Position numbers and translations under genes: made by a program
Notes under the pieces: generated by a model
What the model saw: the letters and a program-made list of their open reading frames with translations, nothing else
Told to the model about the DNA's origin: nothing
The model's database searches: none
Part shown: in pieces, positions 48,590 to 63,664 of the stretch
Layout of the letters: each line of letters starts with the position of its first letter
Numbering within the stretch: the first letter of the stretch is position 1
Source: Eulemur rufifrons
Taxonomy: Eukaryota; Chordata; Mammalia; Primates; Lemuridae
NCBI RefSeq assembly: GCF_041146395.1
Contig: NC_090996.1
Location: 33,566,738-33,630,737 of the forward strand
Length of the DNA stretch: 64,000 nucleotides
Reading direction: 5' to 3'

Positions 48590-49335
48590 TCATCCATTGG
48601 TTGAACAAAGTTTTTGAATACCTACTATAGATTGAGGATACAACAATGAATAAAGTCCTTGCCTCAAAAACCTCCCAGACTAATCCCTTCACTGCTGGTG
48701 GGAATGTGGCATGTGCATCTGCTGTGGAAAGCAGTCTGGAGGCTCCTGAAAAGGTTAAACACAGAGTTATCACATGACCCAGCAATTCCACTCTTAGGTA
48801 TCCACTCAAGAGAAGTGAAAACATACATCCACACAAAAACCTGTACACAAGTGTTCATAGCAGCATTATTGACAATAGCCAAAAAGTGGAAACAGCCTAA
48901 ATGTCCATGACTGGTGAATGGATAAAAAAAAATGTGATGTATCCATGTAATAGAATATTATTCAGCCATAAAGAGGAATGAAGCTCTGATACAACAAAGC
49001 AGATGTTGAAAACACTATGCGAAGGAAAGAAGACAGATAAAAAAGGCCACATATTGTGTGATTCCACTTCTATGAAATATCCAAAGCAGGCAAATTCATA
49101 GAGATAGAAAGTAAATTAGCGATTGCCAGAGCCTGGGAATTGGGGGGAATTGAGGGGAAATGGGGCATGACTGCTGATGGGCACAGAGTTTCTTTTTGGG
49201 GTGATGAAAATGTTCTGAAATTAATTATGTTGATGGTTGCACAACTCTGTGAATATACTAAAAATCACTGAATTGTCTACTTTAAATGAGAGACTTGCAT
49301 GGCGTATGAATTATATCTCAAAGCTGTTATAAAAA
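48590..49335 (+). repeat. L2 scrap followed by L1M 3' end, sense
   Basis: 48590-48660 is an antisense L2 piece ('gaggatacaacaatgaataa'). From 48680 the L1M reads 'actgctggtgggaatgtgg', 'acccagcaattccactctta', 'aatattattcagccataaag' and ends 'tatgaattatatctcaaag'. Confidence 0.8.
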
Positions 49336-51660
49336 ACACACCTAGCAGACTAACATTAACAATTAATTAGAATGTATTGTAGTACAAAGTAATTGTAGAT
49401 TGGAAAGGTAAGATTGGAAACAGATTTTGTAGTTCGTGGAGCGGAGGGGGATGAGGTGGATGGTACCGTTTTGGCCTTATAGGAGGGACAGAGGTCCTTG
49501 GGTGACTGCCATTCTGTGGGGATCTGGTTCACAATTTTGGAGATTAAGAATCTTCATTTCTGTCAATGTGCAGCATTGTATAAGTTTAGGAGGACTGATT
49601 CGTGCTAACCATGAGACTGATATATAAACTAGGTGCCAGCGTATCAGGTTCCTTTGGGGAATACGATGTGCTTTTCCAGTGGCTTGAATATATTCATACC
49701 TACTGCCCACAGCACTACCTTCCCAATATCAAGGTATCTGGAGGCCTAATGAATAGTAACAAGATTGCTTAAGGAGCGTAGTATCTGAGAAAAGAATCTT
49801 ACTTTATTCAGCCATGGGGAAATCACAGTCAGCATATCTCATCAAGGAATTACGGCACAAGATTGAGTGCCCTCCCTGAACTGTGCAGAGTAAACAATGC
49901 CAAGCTCTTACCTGTTGTCCTCCTTGAAGAAGAGGAGATGTTACAAAGCAAACAAGTCTGCATACAAAACAAAACCTCATGAGAAAAGAAAAAAACTCCC
50001 TACTTCACAAGTGATGCAAATAAATGTAGAAATGCTTACAAATAAAGCCCAAAGGGTTTCGCATCAATAGTGTTCAGGTAGAGATCATAAATTGGTAGCA
50101 TGTAGGGCAGAGACAGTATCAGAAGAAAATAGGGATAACCAGGCCCCTTCTTAGGATAGGAGGGACTCGATGGAGCAGAGAATGGGAGAAGGAGGAGCCC
50201 CTGCAGAGGTGGTGAGCAGACTGTGGTGAATTTGTCCAGTTACCGACCTCATATTGACATTGTGTAGACATAGAGTCATCCAGGGGTTAAGAACCAGGAG
50301 GTGGCCTCAAGGTGGGATCCATGTGGGGACGGCAGCACTGTCCATCTCAGAGGTATGGAAAAATGAAAATGAGATGAGTCTTCAAGTTTGGTTCATAGTC
50401 CTAAAGAGAGAGAGAGATTTAGGGTGAGTGGTCAGGACACCAGGAAGGTTTCAGAGGGCACAGTGAGGAGGAAAGGCACTAACGGTTATTAATAATCCAC
50501 TTGAGAACAGCAGGACCAAGGGCCAGATAGGATCGTGTAGATGTGTTCATTGTGTGTCTGGAGCTCTGCGTTTTTATGGACGGACTTCCTCAGGGAGCTC
50601 CCGTGGGCAACACCGAGTCACCCAGGCAGAGCTCTTTCACCCCCATGCTGAGTCTTGATCCTTAGATTCCCCTCGGACTTCCTGGCCACATTTCTGAACT
50701 TGGCTGGTTACCAGAATCTAACAGATTAAAAACTGATTGATGAAATTGCCCATTATTATTTTTGGTGTGATAAAAGGTATTGGGACTATTTTTTTTTTTA
50801 AAGAGTTCTATGTTTAGAGATACTTGTGGAAGTGTCAATGGATGAAATCTACATTTTGCAGTGCTGCTAAGAATGAGACATTCCCTTAAATAGATTAAAT
50901 TTCACTATCCTATTCAAACTTCCCCTCTAGGCTGATGAACTAGTTTTGGTTACTGACGTCTCTTCACATTCGTGATCCCTTCTGGGCCTGTGCTATGTGC
51001 AGACATCATCTGAGATGAGCAGACTCTTTTCCTTCATTACAGTCCTGGGCGATGTGTGGACTCCGACCTGGGGGGGAGGTTCACTCCAGGCTGGCATGCG
51101 TCACAGTTGATGGGCTCTCTGACCTCAGGGTTTGGGCTTTCATCCTCTCTGCCACCCCCGCCTTGTCCTGGGGCACACAGGATGCAGTGGACTCTCCACA
51201 CAGTTTTGTTTCAATGGACCCTCCATGGAAAGCATTAGAGAGGCAGATTCTCTTTCTCTTCTTGTTTTGTGTCACTGTCTTCCACCTTGATAAGTCAAGC
51301 TTCCCTTCCAGATTTGTGCCAGAATCTGGCAGCACCTGATTTCTTCCCTCCTCATCCTTTGTCTGTTTTCACTGCATCACTACCCTCCCCACCTGCGAGG
51401 GGCATCCCTCCACGCCTTGGCGGTCTCGGTGCGGCAGTCTGCCCACTTCGGGATGTGCTGGCCTGGGCTGGAGGACTTCCTGTGTACAGCACACTTATTC
51501 AGGCTGCTAGTTGAGTCTTTTTAATTTTTCAGGGCACAGTAGATACTCAACGATTTTTTAAATTATGGAATAAGTGAACAGATACCAGGACACCACCCTG
51601 AATACCAGCGCCCCTTAGTCATGCCTGGACATCCACAGGTGAAAGGAGGGCACAGGTTGT
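49336..51660. other. Repeat-poor intronic stretch
   Basis: About 2.3 kb of mainly unique sequence. A GA run lies at 50406-50416. No open frame with splice support. Confidence 0.4.
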
Positions 51661-51845
51661 CCCCAGAAGAGTGGCTCTCACACTGGAGCCTGAGTCAACA
51701 TCACCTGAGCCAAGGCTCAGATGTATGGGTCCTGTTCCAAAGATCTTATTACACAGGTCTGGGCTGGGGCCAAGAATCTGCATTCCTTTGAGTTCCCTGG
51801 TGATTGCAGTGTTGCTGGTGAGGGGATCACAATTTGAAAACCATT
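51661..51845. repeat. MER-type non-autonomous hAT relic (probable)
   Basis: 'gcctgagtcaacatcacctg', 'ccaagaatctgcattccttt' and 'cacaatttgaaaaccatttc' resemble a common Charlie-group MER element. The termini are too decayed to name it. Confidence 0.45.
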
Positions 51846-52439
51846 TCTCAGAGACAATGAAGGCGATTTCTCCCTCTTTGACAGGGTTCCATTAGCCTCC
51901 ATATAACTGAGTTAGGGTTGGAATCCCACATGGAATTCTCCATTGGTCACTCTCTGCAAAAGCTCTTGGCAAACTTCCCCTGCAGATGGATGCCTCCTTG
52001 CTCTGACCAAGAACTGCTCTTTCTGCAGTTTCTTGGTTGGTTCTTGGGTGGTGTTTATGTGTGCATTCATTTCACACACATTTACTGAGGGCCTCCTGGG
52101 TGCTGGGCACACGCTCGTTATGCCCTTCTCTTTTGGACTCTGTACCTTCTCTGTCAGCCTTTGGCACTGCCAGCAGATTGCCCCCAGTCAGCAGCAGTAC
52201 CAGTGTACACCTAGCGAGCCCACCGGCAAATGCAGGGACAAATGCCTAAAGATTTTTAAAAATGTGTGCTTTATTTGGCTACAGGTAAACCAATTTGAAA
52301 GCTGGGAGTTGATTTGAGTATTGTAAACACCCACGTTAAGTAGTTACTTAAGCTGAAGGGATGTGAGTCATCCCTTGGCTTCATTTGGCCATGATAGGAA
52401 CACACGATTGCTACAGATCTCATCACATTTCCTTTTAAA
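51846..52439. other. Intronic sequence with an L2 scrap
   Basis: A short antisense L2 piece ('acatttactgagggcctcct') lies at about 52055-52130. Otherwise unique. Confidence 0.4.
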
Positions 52440-53160
52440 AAAAAAAAAACAACAATTTTATTGAGATATATTTCACATATCATACAGTTCACCAACTGAA
52501 AGCGTACAGCTCACACAGTTTTGCATCCGTCACCGCAAACAGTTTAGGACATTTTCATCACTCCAGAAGAAACCCTGCACCCCTTAGCTGTCACCCACCA
52601 GGTCCCTCCCCAGCACCCTGGCAACCTCTAGTCTGTTTTCTATCTCTATGAATTTGCCTATTCTTGACATTTCATAGACATAGAATCACATAACACGTGA
52701 TCTTTTGTGTCCGGCTTCTTTCACTGACTGAGCATGATGTTTTCAAGGTTCATCCACGTTGTAGCATGGGTTAGTGCTTCGTTCCTTTTTTATGGCTGAA
52801 TAATAGTCCATTGCATTTTATCTGTTTTTGATTATTCATCAGTTGGACATTTGGGTTGTTTCCACTTTTTGGACTGTTACGAATAATGCTTCTATGGACA
52901 TTAATGTACAAGTTTTCCTGTGGGCATATGTTTTCATTTCTCTTGGGTATGTATCTAGGAGTGGAATTGCTGGGTCATATGGTAATTCTATGTTCAACTT
53001 TTTCGGGAACTTCAGACTGTTTTCCAAAGTGGCTGCACCATTTTATTTTCCCAATGGCAGTGTATAAGGGTTCCATTTTTTCTGTAACTTCACCAGCACT
53101 TGTTAGCATCTGCTTTTTTTTTTTGATTATGGTCATTCTGGTGGGAAGCACATTTACTTT
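52440..53160 (-). repeat. L1M 3' region, antisense
   Basis: 'tttattgagatatatttcac', 'accctggcaacctctagtct', 'aggttcatccacgttgtagc' and 'aggagtggaattgctgggtc' give a long antisense L1M match. Confidence 0.85.
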
Positions 53161-53204
53161 TGTCTCAAACACAAACAGCAAACTTATATATTGGAGATTT
53201 TTTT

Positions 53205-53533
<329 letters not shown>

Positions 53534-53559
53534 CTGGAGATTTTTTTAAAACTCATTTT

Positions 53560-53930
53560 ATACTTTGACAAAATAAGCATACTATATTGGTTAGTATGGT
53601 TTTGGCTGTGAGTTAATGAAGACCTAACTAAAATTAGCTAAAAAAAAAAAAAAAAAAAAAGGAATTTATTATCTCACATAACATGAAGTATGACAGTTCC
53701 AGGGCAGATTAATTTAGAGGTTTGATGACATTTCCAGGGACCCAGGTGCTTTCTGTCTTTGCCTTCTGCCGTCATCCTCTGGGGCCGAGTATGTGTGTGT
53801 CTCCTTCCAGAGCAGGGGGAAGGAGATCTCCCAAACAGAATCAGACGTCTGTTAGTGATGAAGGTTGGCGGCGGGGGGACATAAAGAAGGAAACTTGCTC
53901 AGGGATGCAAAGCATTAGTGGCTGTGCCTT
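53560..53930. repeat. Old interspersed repeat, same family as 11035-11400
   Basis: 'aagacctaactaaaattagc', an A21 run, then 'ggaatttattatctcacata' and 'gggacccaggtgctttctgt'. This wording belongs to a common old repeat that I cannot name. The long A run sits inside it, not at an end. Confidence 0.45.
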
Positions 53931-55619
53931 TAGTTAAAATGTAGTATTTTTTTAAATAAAAATGTGAGTGCTTGTTCTAGGAGAAACTTGTGAAATTAGA
54001 TTATGCAACCAACTTTGTGTGTGCCTCACCTCCAGTTCTCCAGCTTGGCCCCAAACCCCAAACCTTGCACAGCCATTCTTTCTGCTTCGAACTTACATTT
54101 CCACCAGTGAACTCAAAGGGGTGCCTCTCTGCACCCCTCCCTGGCTGGCTGCCTGTCCCCTCCCTTAGCTCTTACCCACCCGCCTCTGTGGACACAGTGC
54201 CACGGGCTCATGCAGGTGCTGCGATGCTGAGCGTGGGTGTGAATGAATGAAAGGAAGAAATCTAGACTTGATGTGGTGGCAGGTAAAGTGCTTTTGAAGG
54301 TTTTTTGAGCAGGGCTATGACTGTCAAGATAAATGTGGTTTTAATGTGTTGAAGCAATTTATTCCTTTAATAGTCACTCGTTAAGTATCTTAGATTTCAC
54401 TGATGTGTCTTTTTAAAAAACCTTATAACAAATATATTTCTTAAACTTACGTCTGGAGCTCTGAAAAGCATTAGTTGTTCTGCTTTTCAGAAATGACGGA
54501 GTGTCTCGTATGTGGCTAGCTCTTCTGGAGTTACGGAGCCACTCCCGGTTCCCAGGATGGCTTCATGGTCTGTTGTGCGTGGCATACAGCCTTCTCTTCA
54601 ATGTTAAGTGAATGGATTTCTCAAGTGCTTTCTAATTATTTGTTCTAATTTGTATCATACTCCATGAGAGAAGATATGTGTGAGGTGCTGGCAGTTTCAA
54701 GAACACACACATGTGGGGAGAGCATTCTCTCCTCCTGCCACCCGTGTCCCTCCCTGGGCCATGCCATGGACATGTGTTAGCATGCCTGTCTTCCCTTTTC
54801 ATAAAGCACAGACCTATAAATATTTCTCAGTTTAAAAATAATGTTTTCCCTACCGTGAGTCAAGGTTTAGTTCTTGTCTATCTAATTTTAGTGCCTTGTT
54901 TTCATGAACTTGGAAATGTTTTCTTTAACCAGAAAACAGAAAAAAGCGCACATAGAGACTAAGGAAACTTCTTGCTACATTTCCCTGTAGTTTAGGCATT
55001 TCTACATGGTATTTTCTTTTTTGTTGAGCAGGTTATTGAAAACCAAAATTATGAATTAAGACAGGAGTTTAGAGAAGACAGGAGGGGGAAAAAGTGCTGT
55101 TTATTGGTCATTTGTTGCCATGTGGAATGTTTTTAGGTTAAAATTGACAGGTAAGCATGCCAAAAAAGTTTATGTTAGAGGCCTGTAGAACACTGTTGTG
55201 GCTCTGAAAGTGTGTTTTTTTATTGCCTCTGTTAAACTAATTTTATATGAAAAGTTAATGAAGATGTCAAAACACATAATTCTGTGAAACCTATTAGAGA
55301 AAAAAGCCATTTATGACTTTGTAACTTCTTCATATTCTTTAGTACAGATAGTAATTTTTTCTTGGTTAAAATTGATTTTAATCAGTTTTGTTTTAATTTT
55401 CTATTGCTATGTCATGTAGATTTTTTATGCATCTACATAATTCACATATTTTTATTTGTAAGGTGAATATATTTCTTTGAATTAACATGCCATATTTTTG
55501 TTTAACCATTTCCTGTTTAAGATTTTAGATTGTTTGAAGGGTTTTTTTTTTTCCTTTGTAAATGTTGCAGCTTTCAGGAATGTGTGACTTTTGAAGCCCT
55601 GTGTTTAGGCAGATGACAA
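53931..55619. other. Repeat-poor intronic stretch
   Basis: About 1.7 kb of AT-rich unique sequence. No gene or named repeat. Confidence 0.4.
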
Positions 55620-57060
<1,441 letters not shown>

Positions 57061-57114
57061 CACACTTGTGACTCAATTAAAAGTCTTCAAATTTAGAATC
57101 CTGTTGGATTTAGT

Positions 57115-57200
57115 GTAGTGATTAAAATTATGGACTTTGGGGATGGACAAATCGAATTGTAGCTTTACTGCTTATAAGCTGTGTGAGCACTGGTGTGAGA
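57115..57200 (+). repeat. MIR fragment, sense
   Basis: 'agtgattaaaattatggact' and 'actgcttataagctgtgtga' follow the MIR 5' to core order. Confidence 0.6.
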
Positions 57201-57686
57201 CATCTCTACTTTCATAGTTCATGGAAATTTTGCAGTCAATAGGGCAGCTCAGCAATTTTCAAATACAAAATGATTTTGTATAAATAGTAAAATAAGTATG
57301 AAGTCTTATTCCTTTGGGGCTAAAATTAATCTGGATAAAGACTCATTTTTTTCCCCTCTCATTAAAAATAAAAAAGGTTCAGTGAGGCATAATTTACATA
57401 CACTAAAATTCAGCATTTTTAGGCATATGGAGTCTGGCTGCTGGGAATAGACATTATTCCTGGCCCCATGTGTTCTTTATTCCTTTTTCCTCTTTTTTTC
57501 CCTTCCTTTTTGATTTTTTTCATGATTCCATTTTATCTTCTCTACTGATTTATTAGTTATATCTCTTTTTCCAACTTATCTTAGTGATTGCCCAAAGTTG
57601 ACAATGTATGTCTTTAATTTATCTCAGGCTACCTTCAAGTATTATACCACTTAACCTATATTTTTGTAGTAAGTGACCTTTTAGAG

Positions 57687-57878
57687 TAGTGTTGTCCAGT
57701 TAAACTTTCTGCAATCATGGAAATATTTTATATCTGTGCTACACAATATGGTAGCCACGAGGTACATGTGACCAATGAGTACTTGAAAAGTAACTAGTTA
57801 TGAATGAACAACTGAATTTTAAATAATTTAAATTCAAATAGTTCCATGTGGTAGTGACTACCATATTAGACAGTGTAG
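57687..57878 (+). mobile_element. MER5A hAT-Charlie element
   Basis: 'tagtgttgtccagttaaact' and 'cacaatatggtagccacgag', ending 'ctaccatattagacagtgta', give the short palindromic MER5A structure at about its full length. The 8-base flanks 'ttttagag' and 'ttttagaa' differ by one base and fit a hAT target duplication. Confidence 0.9.
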
Positions 57879-58111
57879 TTTTAGAATGGTTAAAGGCTTT
57901 TTAAAAGAATTTTATACTTTTTTCTTTTTAAACCATTTCAGGAACTCTTAGTTTCTTTATGCAGATGTAGATTTCTGTCTCATTTCATCTTCTAACTGAA
58001 GAACTTCCTTTAACATTTCTTATAGTATGGGTCTTCCAGGAAAGAATGATCAAGCTTTTGTCTGTCTGAAAAGTCTTTACTTTCCCACTCATTTTCTAAA
58101 AGATATTTTTT

Positions 58112-58450
58112 CCAGTTTTTTTTTTAAATTTTTTTGAAGCAGAGTCCTGCTCTGTCATTCTGGCTAGAGTGTCGTGGCATCAGCCTAGCTCACAGCAACC
58201 TCAAACTCCTGGCTCAAGCAATCCTTTTGCCTCAGCCTCCTGAGTAGCTGGGGCTACAGGCATGCGCCACCATGCCCAGCTAAATTTTTCTATATATTTT
58301 TAGTTGTCCAGCTAATTTATTTCTATTTTTTTTAGTGGAGACGGGGTCTCATTCTTGCTCAGGCTGGTTTTGAGCTCCTGGCCTTAAGCCATTCTCCCTC
58401 CTCGGCCTCTCAAGTGCTAGGATTATAGGCATGAGCCACCGCGCCTGGCC
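58112..58450 (-). mobile_element. Strepsirrhine-type Alu, reverse, inside L1
   Basis: T-rich tail, 'gtcgtggcatcagcctagct', linker 'ttagttgtccagctaattta', ending 'gccaccgcgcctggcc'. The 13-base target duplication 'aaagatatttttt' is exact (58099-58111 and 58451-58463). Confidence 0.95.
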
Positions 58451-59240
58451 AAAGATATTTTTTGAGGGTATCGAATTTTGTGTTGAAACTTCTTTTTTTT
58501 GAGACTTAATTTTTTAGTACTTTAAAGATGTCACAACACTGTTTTCCTGCTTGCATTGTTTTTGATGAGAAGTCTGCTGTAATTTTCTCTTTATTCCTCT
58601 GAAGTAATAGGCCTCCCTATTCCCACTCTCACCGTGGTAGCTTTTAAGATTTTCTTTTTAGTTTCCAGGAATTTGGACATGGTGTGATTTTGGTATTTAT
58701 CTTGTGTGGGGTCCTCTACAATTTTTGGATCTGTGGTTTGATGTTTTTCATTATGTTTGAAAAATTCTTGGTCATTATCTCTTCAAATATTTCCTTCTAA
58801 CCCATTTTTTTTCTTTCTTTCTTCTGGGATTATATTGACCTGTTTTCAACTTTATTGATTCTTACCTCTGCTGGGGTAAGTCTATTAATAAATCTGTTTC
58901 TGATACTATGTGTTTCATTTCTGTCATTTCTATTTGATTCTTTCTCATGTTTTCCATCTCTGTGCTATAATTTTCAATCTGTTTCTGCACAGTATCCACC
59001 TGTTCCTTCAGATCCCATTTGTGGGTAGTGGTATCTTTCTTTTGGACTCTGCCCCTCTTGGGATACTCCATGTGTTTCTTCTCTCACCATGTGGGAGGGA
59101 CCTTGGACTTGAGGCTACTTGGTTACTTTGTGACCCCAGCTCCCTACTGGGTCAAGAAAAGTTGTGATTCTATAGCTTATCTCGGTTTTTATTTTTATTA
59201 GGGTGGAGTGACACTCCAGCTTTCTAAAAATAACTTCTCC

Positions 59241-59734
59241 TTAGTTATTTTTCAAAAATTTGGTTGAGCTTAGAAATTATATGAGATTTATGAGACAATA
59301 TCATTTGAAACTTTTATCCATGTCCTACTCTTTACTGGTAAAGAAAAGTCACATATAAGAAATACATGTGCATTTGTTCCTTAGAAATATGTGTTACCCA
59401 GTTTTTCAGTTACTATCTGCAAAAGTTTTTCCCCCATAATTTAGAGAAAAATATATACATGAAAATTATAATGATAGAGCTTATTATTTTCCAAACTAGT
59501 AATAGTGAACGATATGGAAAATGTGTATCCTTCTTAGCAGCTTAAAAAGGACAAATGAGACTGCCTTAAAAGTGCAATTATATACTTTCTAAAGCAGAGA
59601 AAAATTTGTAAAACTTGAAGGGTGTTGTATTCTTGGTGGTTCACTTTTCCTAAAGAACAGAAGCGAGATCTGTAACATTGTACAAATCCTGGGAGAATAG
59701 CTTAGAAGATGGTCCTGTAGATACAAAGGAATAA
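59241..59734. other. Intronic sequence, nothing recognised
   Basis: AT-rich unique sequence with no gene. Confidence 0.35.
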
Positions 59735-60065
59735 TTTATTCAATGACAGGAATATGATTGACAATGGCAAAAATTGAACAGCATCCAAATTCCCACCAAT
59801 AGGTGATTGGTGAGGTAAATCTGGTTAATCAATCTGATGGAGCGTTACATTTATTCATTGTTCATCAGACCTTTGTTGGATACCTGCTGTGTGTCAGGTT
59901 CTGTACCAGTGTCCTAGATGCCTTATTTCATTAAATCTTCACAGTTCGTCCAGGAGGTAGGCTTTTCTCTTATCTTGATTTCACAGACAAGGGAGCCACG
60001 GCACAGAGAGATTAAGTAACTTCCCTAGGTCACACAGCCAGTAAGTGGAGGGCTAAATGTACATC
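59735..60065. repeat. L1 scrap (sense) then MIR (antisense)
   Basis: 59735-59855 has 'attgacaatggcaaaaattg' and 'acagcatccaaattcccacc' (L1, +). 59860-60065 has 'tacctgctgtgtgtcaggtt' and 'cacagagagattaagtaact' (MIR, -). Confidence 0.65.
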
Positions 60066-60129
60066 TTCCCTAATAATAATAAAACAGATTGAAATAAGAA
60101 TGAAAAAATTTTAAATCTCTTTGATTCAC

Positions 60130-61080
60130 AGAGATGAAAAAGATTGATTATAGTTGCTGTTGGTGAGAGGGCAGGGAACCCAGACACTCTGTCACACTAT
60201 CGGTGGGATGACAAATTGCAAAAATCTTTTTGGAGGACATCTGGCTCTGTCTTTCAGAGTGTTACATGTCATACTATTTGACCAAGCCAGTCTACTTTTA
60301 GGAGTTTACCCTATGGTAATACTTGCCTAAGTGTGGGAAAATGTATTTATGAGGATCTTGGTTAGCATCTTTCCTATAATAGCAGAAAATTGAAAATCGC
60401 TTGAATATCTATCAAGTATAAATTATTAGTCTATCCATATAGTGGAATATTTGTAAACATTTGAAGAATGAGGTACCATGTTTGTATAAACATGGGCAAA
60501 ATAGCCATCATGAATTGTTAATTGAAAAAAAGCAAGTGACTGTACTATATATAAAACGTGATTTTATTTTCCATTAAAAAAAAGTATTTGAGGCTGGATG
60601 CAGTGGCTCACACCTTGTAATCCCAGCACTTTAGGAGGCCAAGGTGGGAGGATTACTTGAGGCCAGAAGTTTGAGACCAGCCTGGGCCACATGGTGAGAC
60701 CTAATCTATACAAAAAATTTAAAAAATTAGTCAAGTATGGTGGCGCACACCTGTAGTCTCTGCTACTTGGGAGGCTGAGACAAGAGGATGGCTCCGGCCC
60801 AGGAGTTTGAGGCTGCTGTGAGCTATTAATATGATCGCACCACTGCACTCTAGCCCAGACGACAAAGTGAGACCCTGTCTCTTAAAAAAAATGTATTTGA
60901 GATTATGTGTATATAGAGATGATAATATATGCATTGAATGGTATACACAAATCTGTATATAGTAGCTGTCTTTAAGAGTGGGATTACAGGAACGTCCACT
61001 CCCTATTTTTTTCTGTTTGTTGTTTCAGTTTTTTCTGCAACAGACACGTATTACTTTTATTAACAGAAAAACAATTAACA
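60130..61080 (+). repeat. L1 3' end, sense, split by an Alu
   Basis: 'gtgggatgacaaattgcaaa', 'gaccaagccagtctactttt' and 'tccatatagtggaatatttg', then after the Alu 'acacgtattacttttattaa', follow the order of an old L1 3' end. Confidence 0.65.
60593..60892 (+). mobile_element. AluJ-like element, forward, inside L1
   Basis: 'gctggatgcagtggctcaca' to 'cactctagcccagacgacaa' with a short A tail. The direct repeat 'gtatttgag' (60584-60592 and 60893-60901) flanks it. Confidence 0.9.
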
Positions 61081-63664
61081 TTTTAAAAAGGCCATTAAAT
61101 GAGTTATTTGGTTGGTGGAAATGCATGTTTAAGACACTTAAATGAAGAAAAGAGATGCAGAATAAACTTTGGCTGTACACTGGATGCAGATGGGATATGA
61201 ACTTGTCTTGGTGTGAGAATTTAATGTTCTATACATTTTTTAAATTTCCCAAGCTGCTTAAATTATAAATCATAATATTAAAAGGCTTTGCTTTCCCTGC
61301 AAGTAGAAAAACTTATTTGAAGACCTTCAAATCCCAAAAGTGAAAGAGGAAAAAAATGTTCTTGGTACATTTTTTCCCCCAGCCTATTTATTAATAATTA
61401 AAGAAGGAATCAATTTTTCAGCAAAAATGCAATGTAGAGTTAGTTCAATGACCAAAAAAAGATTCAGAGATTTGATTCTGCTTGTGTATATTTGAAGATA
61501 TACAAATTCACAAAGTAAATATTTGCATACATTATTAGCTCACAGGGAGAAACTGTGTTTGGGAAGGTGGCATCTCACCTCCAGGTGGGGGAGATCCCCC
61601 TTCTTGGTCAGGGTAGGCCCTGAACTAACCTGCTCCTGAGGGTCACCTGGTGGCTGTGTTAATTTTGGAACTTCTCTAGGGGTCCAGTTCTGGGATGGGC
61701 AGGATTATCCCAGAGCAGGCATTTAGCCTTGAAATTGACTCAGCTGCCTGTGTAAGATGACTCAGTTGAGCCAGAACTATCTTAATTTGATAATTATCCT
61801 AATTTGAACCAGAAGTCTTGGGTTTGACCCAGAACCGTCTTGGTCTATAGTGGAGTTGTGGTGTGTATAATGCTGTCAAGATCATGTTCATTGTTAGAAG
61901 CCTGGGGAAAGGAAGTGACTTGCTTGGCCAACACAAAAATAGTCGTAGTACAAGAGGAAGGATTTTAAGAATTACTACTTTACTATGCTTGTGAAGTATT
62001 GTTGCCTATAAATATTATTTCAAATTTCAATCTGTTTTACAAATCCATTTTTTTGAACACCTGAATTTTGGGCAAGAGTTCAATATTTCTAACTTGGGAT
62101 GAATTTTTTCTCATCTTCCCCCCATTCTGTTATTCTAATGGTTTTTTAAAGTTGTCATCTCAGTTCTTAAAACTCTTTCCCAAAAGCTGAACATCAGCAG
62201 CAGTTCTCTGTAAATCTGTCTCAGATGATGACCTGCAGTTTAATTGTATAAAAGATAAGGAAATTTAATACTGAAGTTGTGTTTGCTTTGATGTAAAAAG
62301 AATGTTTCCTTCATTTAAAGGACATTTGAAATTTATGGAAAGTAAATCTTTCTTTGAATTGTATGTAAGTGAGAATGTTGGGAGGGATGAGGTTATATTT
62401 AACTGGGCATCTTTGAAATTCCTATGGCTCCTACAAGTGGGAATCTTTTAAAGCTAAGTTTTTGATATGAATTATTTATTATTCTAAAGATGGATCTCAT
62501 GGAAATGTTATTGGCCAACATTATCTGTCTCATTAAAAAGTAAAATTATTGCTCTGGCTTAGGGGAGAGGAAAGAGAAACGTAAATATAGTCAAGGAGTG
62601 GAAAAGAGGTTTGAAGTGGTGGTAGATTGAAATGAGGAAACCAAGTGTTTTTTACAAACAAAAATTTATGGGGAATTGTGTATTAAAACTATTTAATAAC
62701 ACTTTTTAAAACTTCAGGATTGTATGGTTTTATAAGAGTTTTTTTGGGGAGGTTCTATAATGAGATGTAGATGGAACTTCCCAACTGTCCCATCACAGTC
62801 CCAACTTCCCATCACAGACTATCCAGGCACATTTGTACCCATTCCTAGAATGGAGAAGAGTCCCTGACTGTTGCTAGGAAGTGCCCCCATGCCTTAAGAG
62901 GCAGCAGCAGGAAGTGGAAAACATGTCCTGCTTGTTAGTCATAGGGCTAGATACTGACTTGTGCCATTAGACTTCTACCATTATTTTAGTTTTAACACTT
63001 GCCCTACCTATGTCATGCTGTTACCATGAGGATCTTGAGAGGGAATGGATAATGCTTTAGAAATGTTAAGAATTATGCCACCAGGGAAGAAAGGAATAAA
63101 GTTGGAAAGCACCAAATATTTGAAAGGAAATGAAAACAAGGCTTACTTTCTCTTTCGGCCTGGGCTTTTAGAATGTGCACTTTGGAATTGAAAGTGAAAG
63201 GAATGTGCAGGTGTTTGGGACAGGATGGGATAAGAGTGAAGATGGTGACTTTAAAGAGCTGGGTGCTTTGATCTTAGCACACCACTAATTTATACTTAGT
63301 TCAGATCTAAGTAAATTACTGTGCAAATGACATAACAATAGGGCATTTTCTAACAGTTCTCTGGTAGCTTCCGGCACGTGGTCACTTAGAAGTTGACTTG
63401 TGGAGTCAGTCTCTGACAGTTGTGGATTTGCTATAAGCGCCCATGACTTTAAGCCTGGTGACGGACTATATTAGAAGAACAGCTGTAGCTAAGGCTTATG
63501 ATTTTTCATTTGTTCTTCCTTTGTCACTCTGTGTATTTGCTCTCTTAATTTTCCTTATCCACCCATTCACTAGCCATGCCTACATGAGCCTGTAGGTAAG
63601 TGATGTAGGCTGAGGATGAAGAGGAATATTAAAGCAGCCCTTGAATTGTTCATTTTTTTCTTTT
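61081..63664. other. Longest repeat-poor intronic stretch
   Basis: About 2.6 kb with no repeat that I can name and no exon-like frame. By contrast with the repeat-rich DNA around it, this is the best place in the intron to look for conserved regulatory sequence. Confidence 0.45.

Larger units (their letters stand above)
57360..59240 (-). repeat. L1M internal region, antisense, with two nested insertions
   Basis: The minus strand reads as an old L1 (5'UTR/ORF1 region). On + it shows 'ggctaccttcaagtattata', 'agtatgggtcttccaggaaa', 'atgagaagtctgctgtaatt' and 'gtgtggggtcctctacaatt'. MER5A (57687) and an Alu (58112) interrupt it. Confidence 0.75.
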
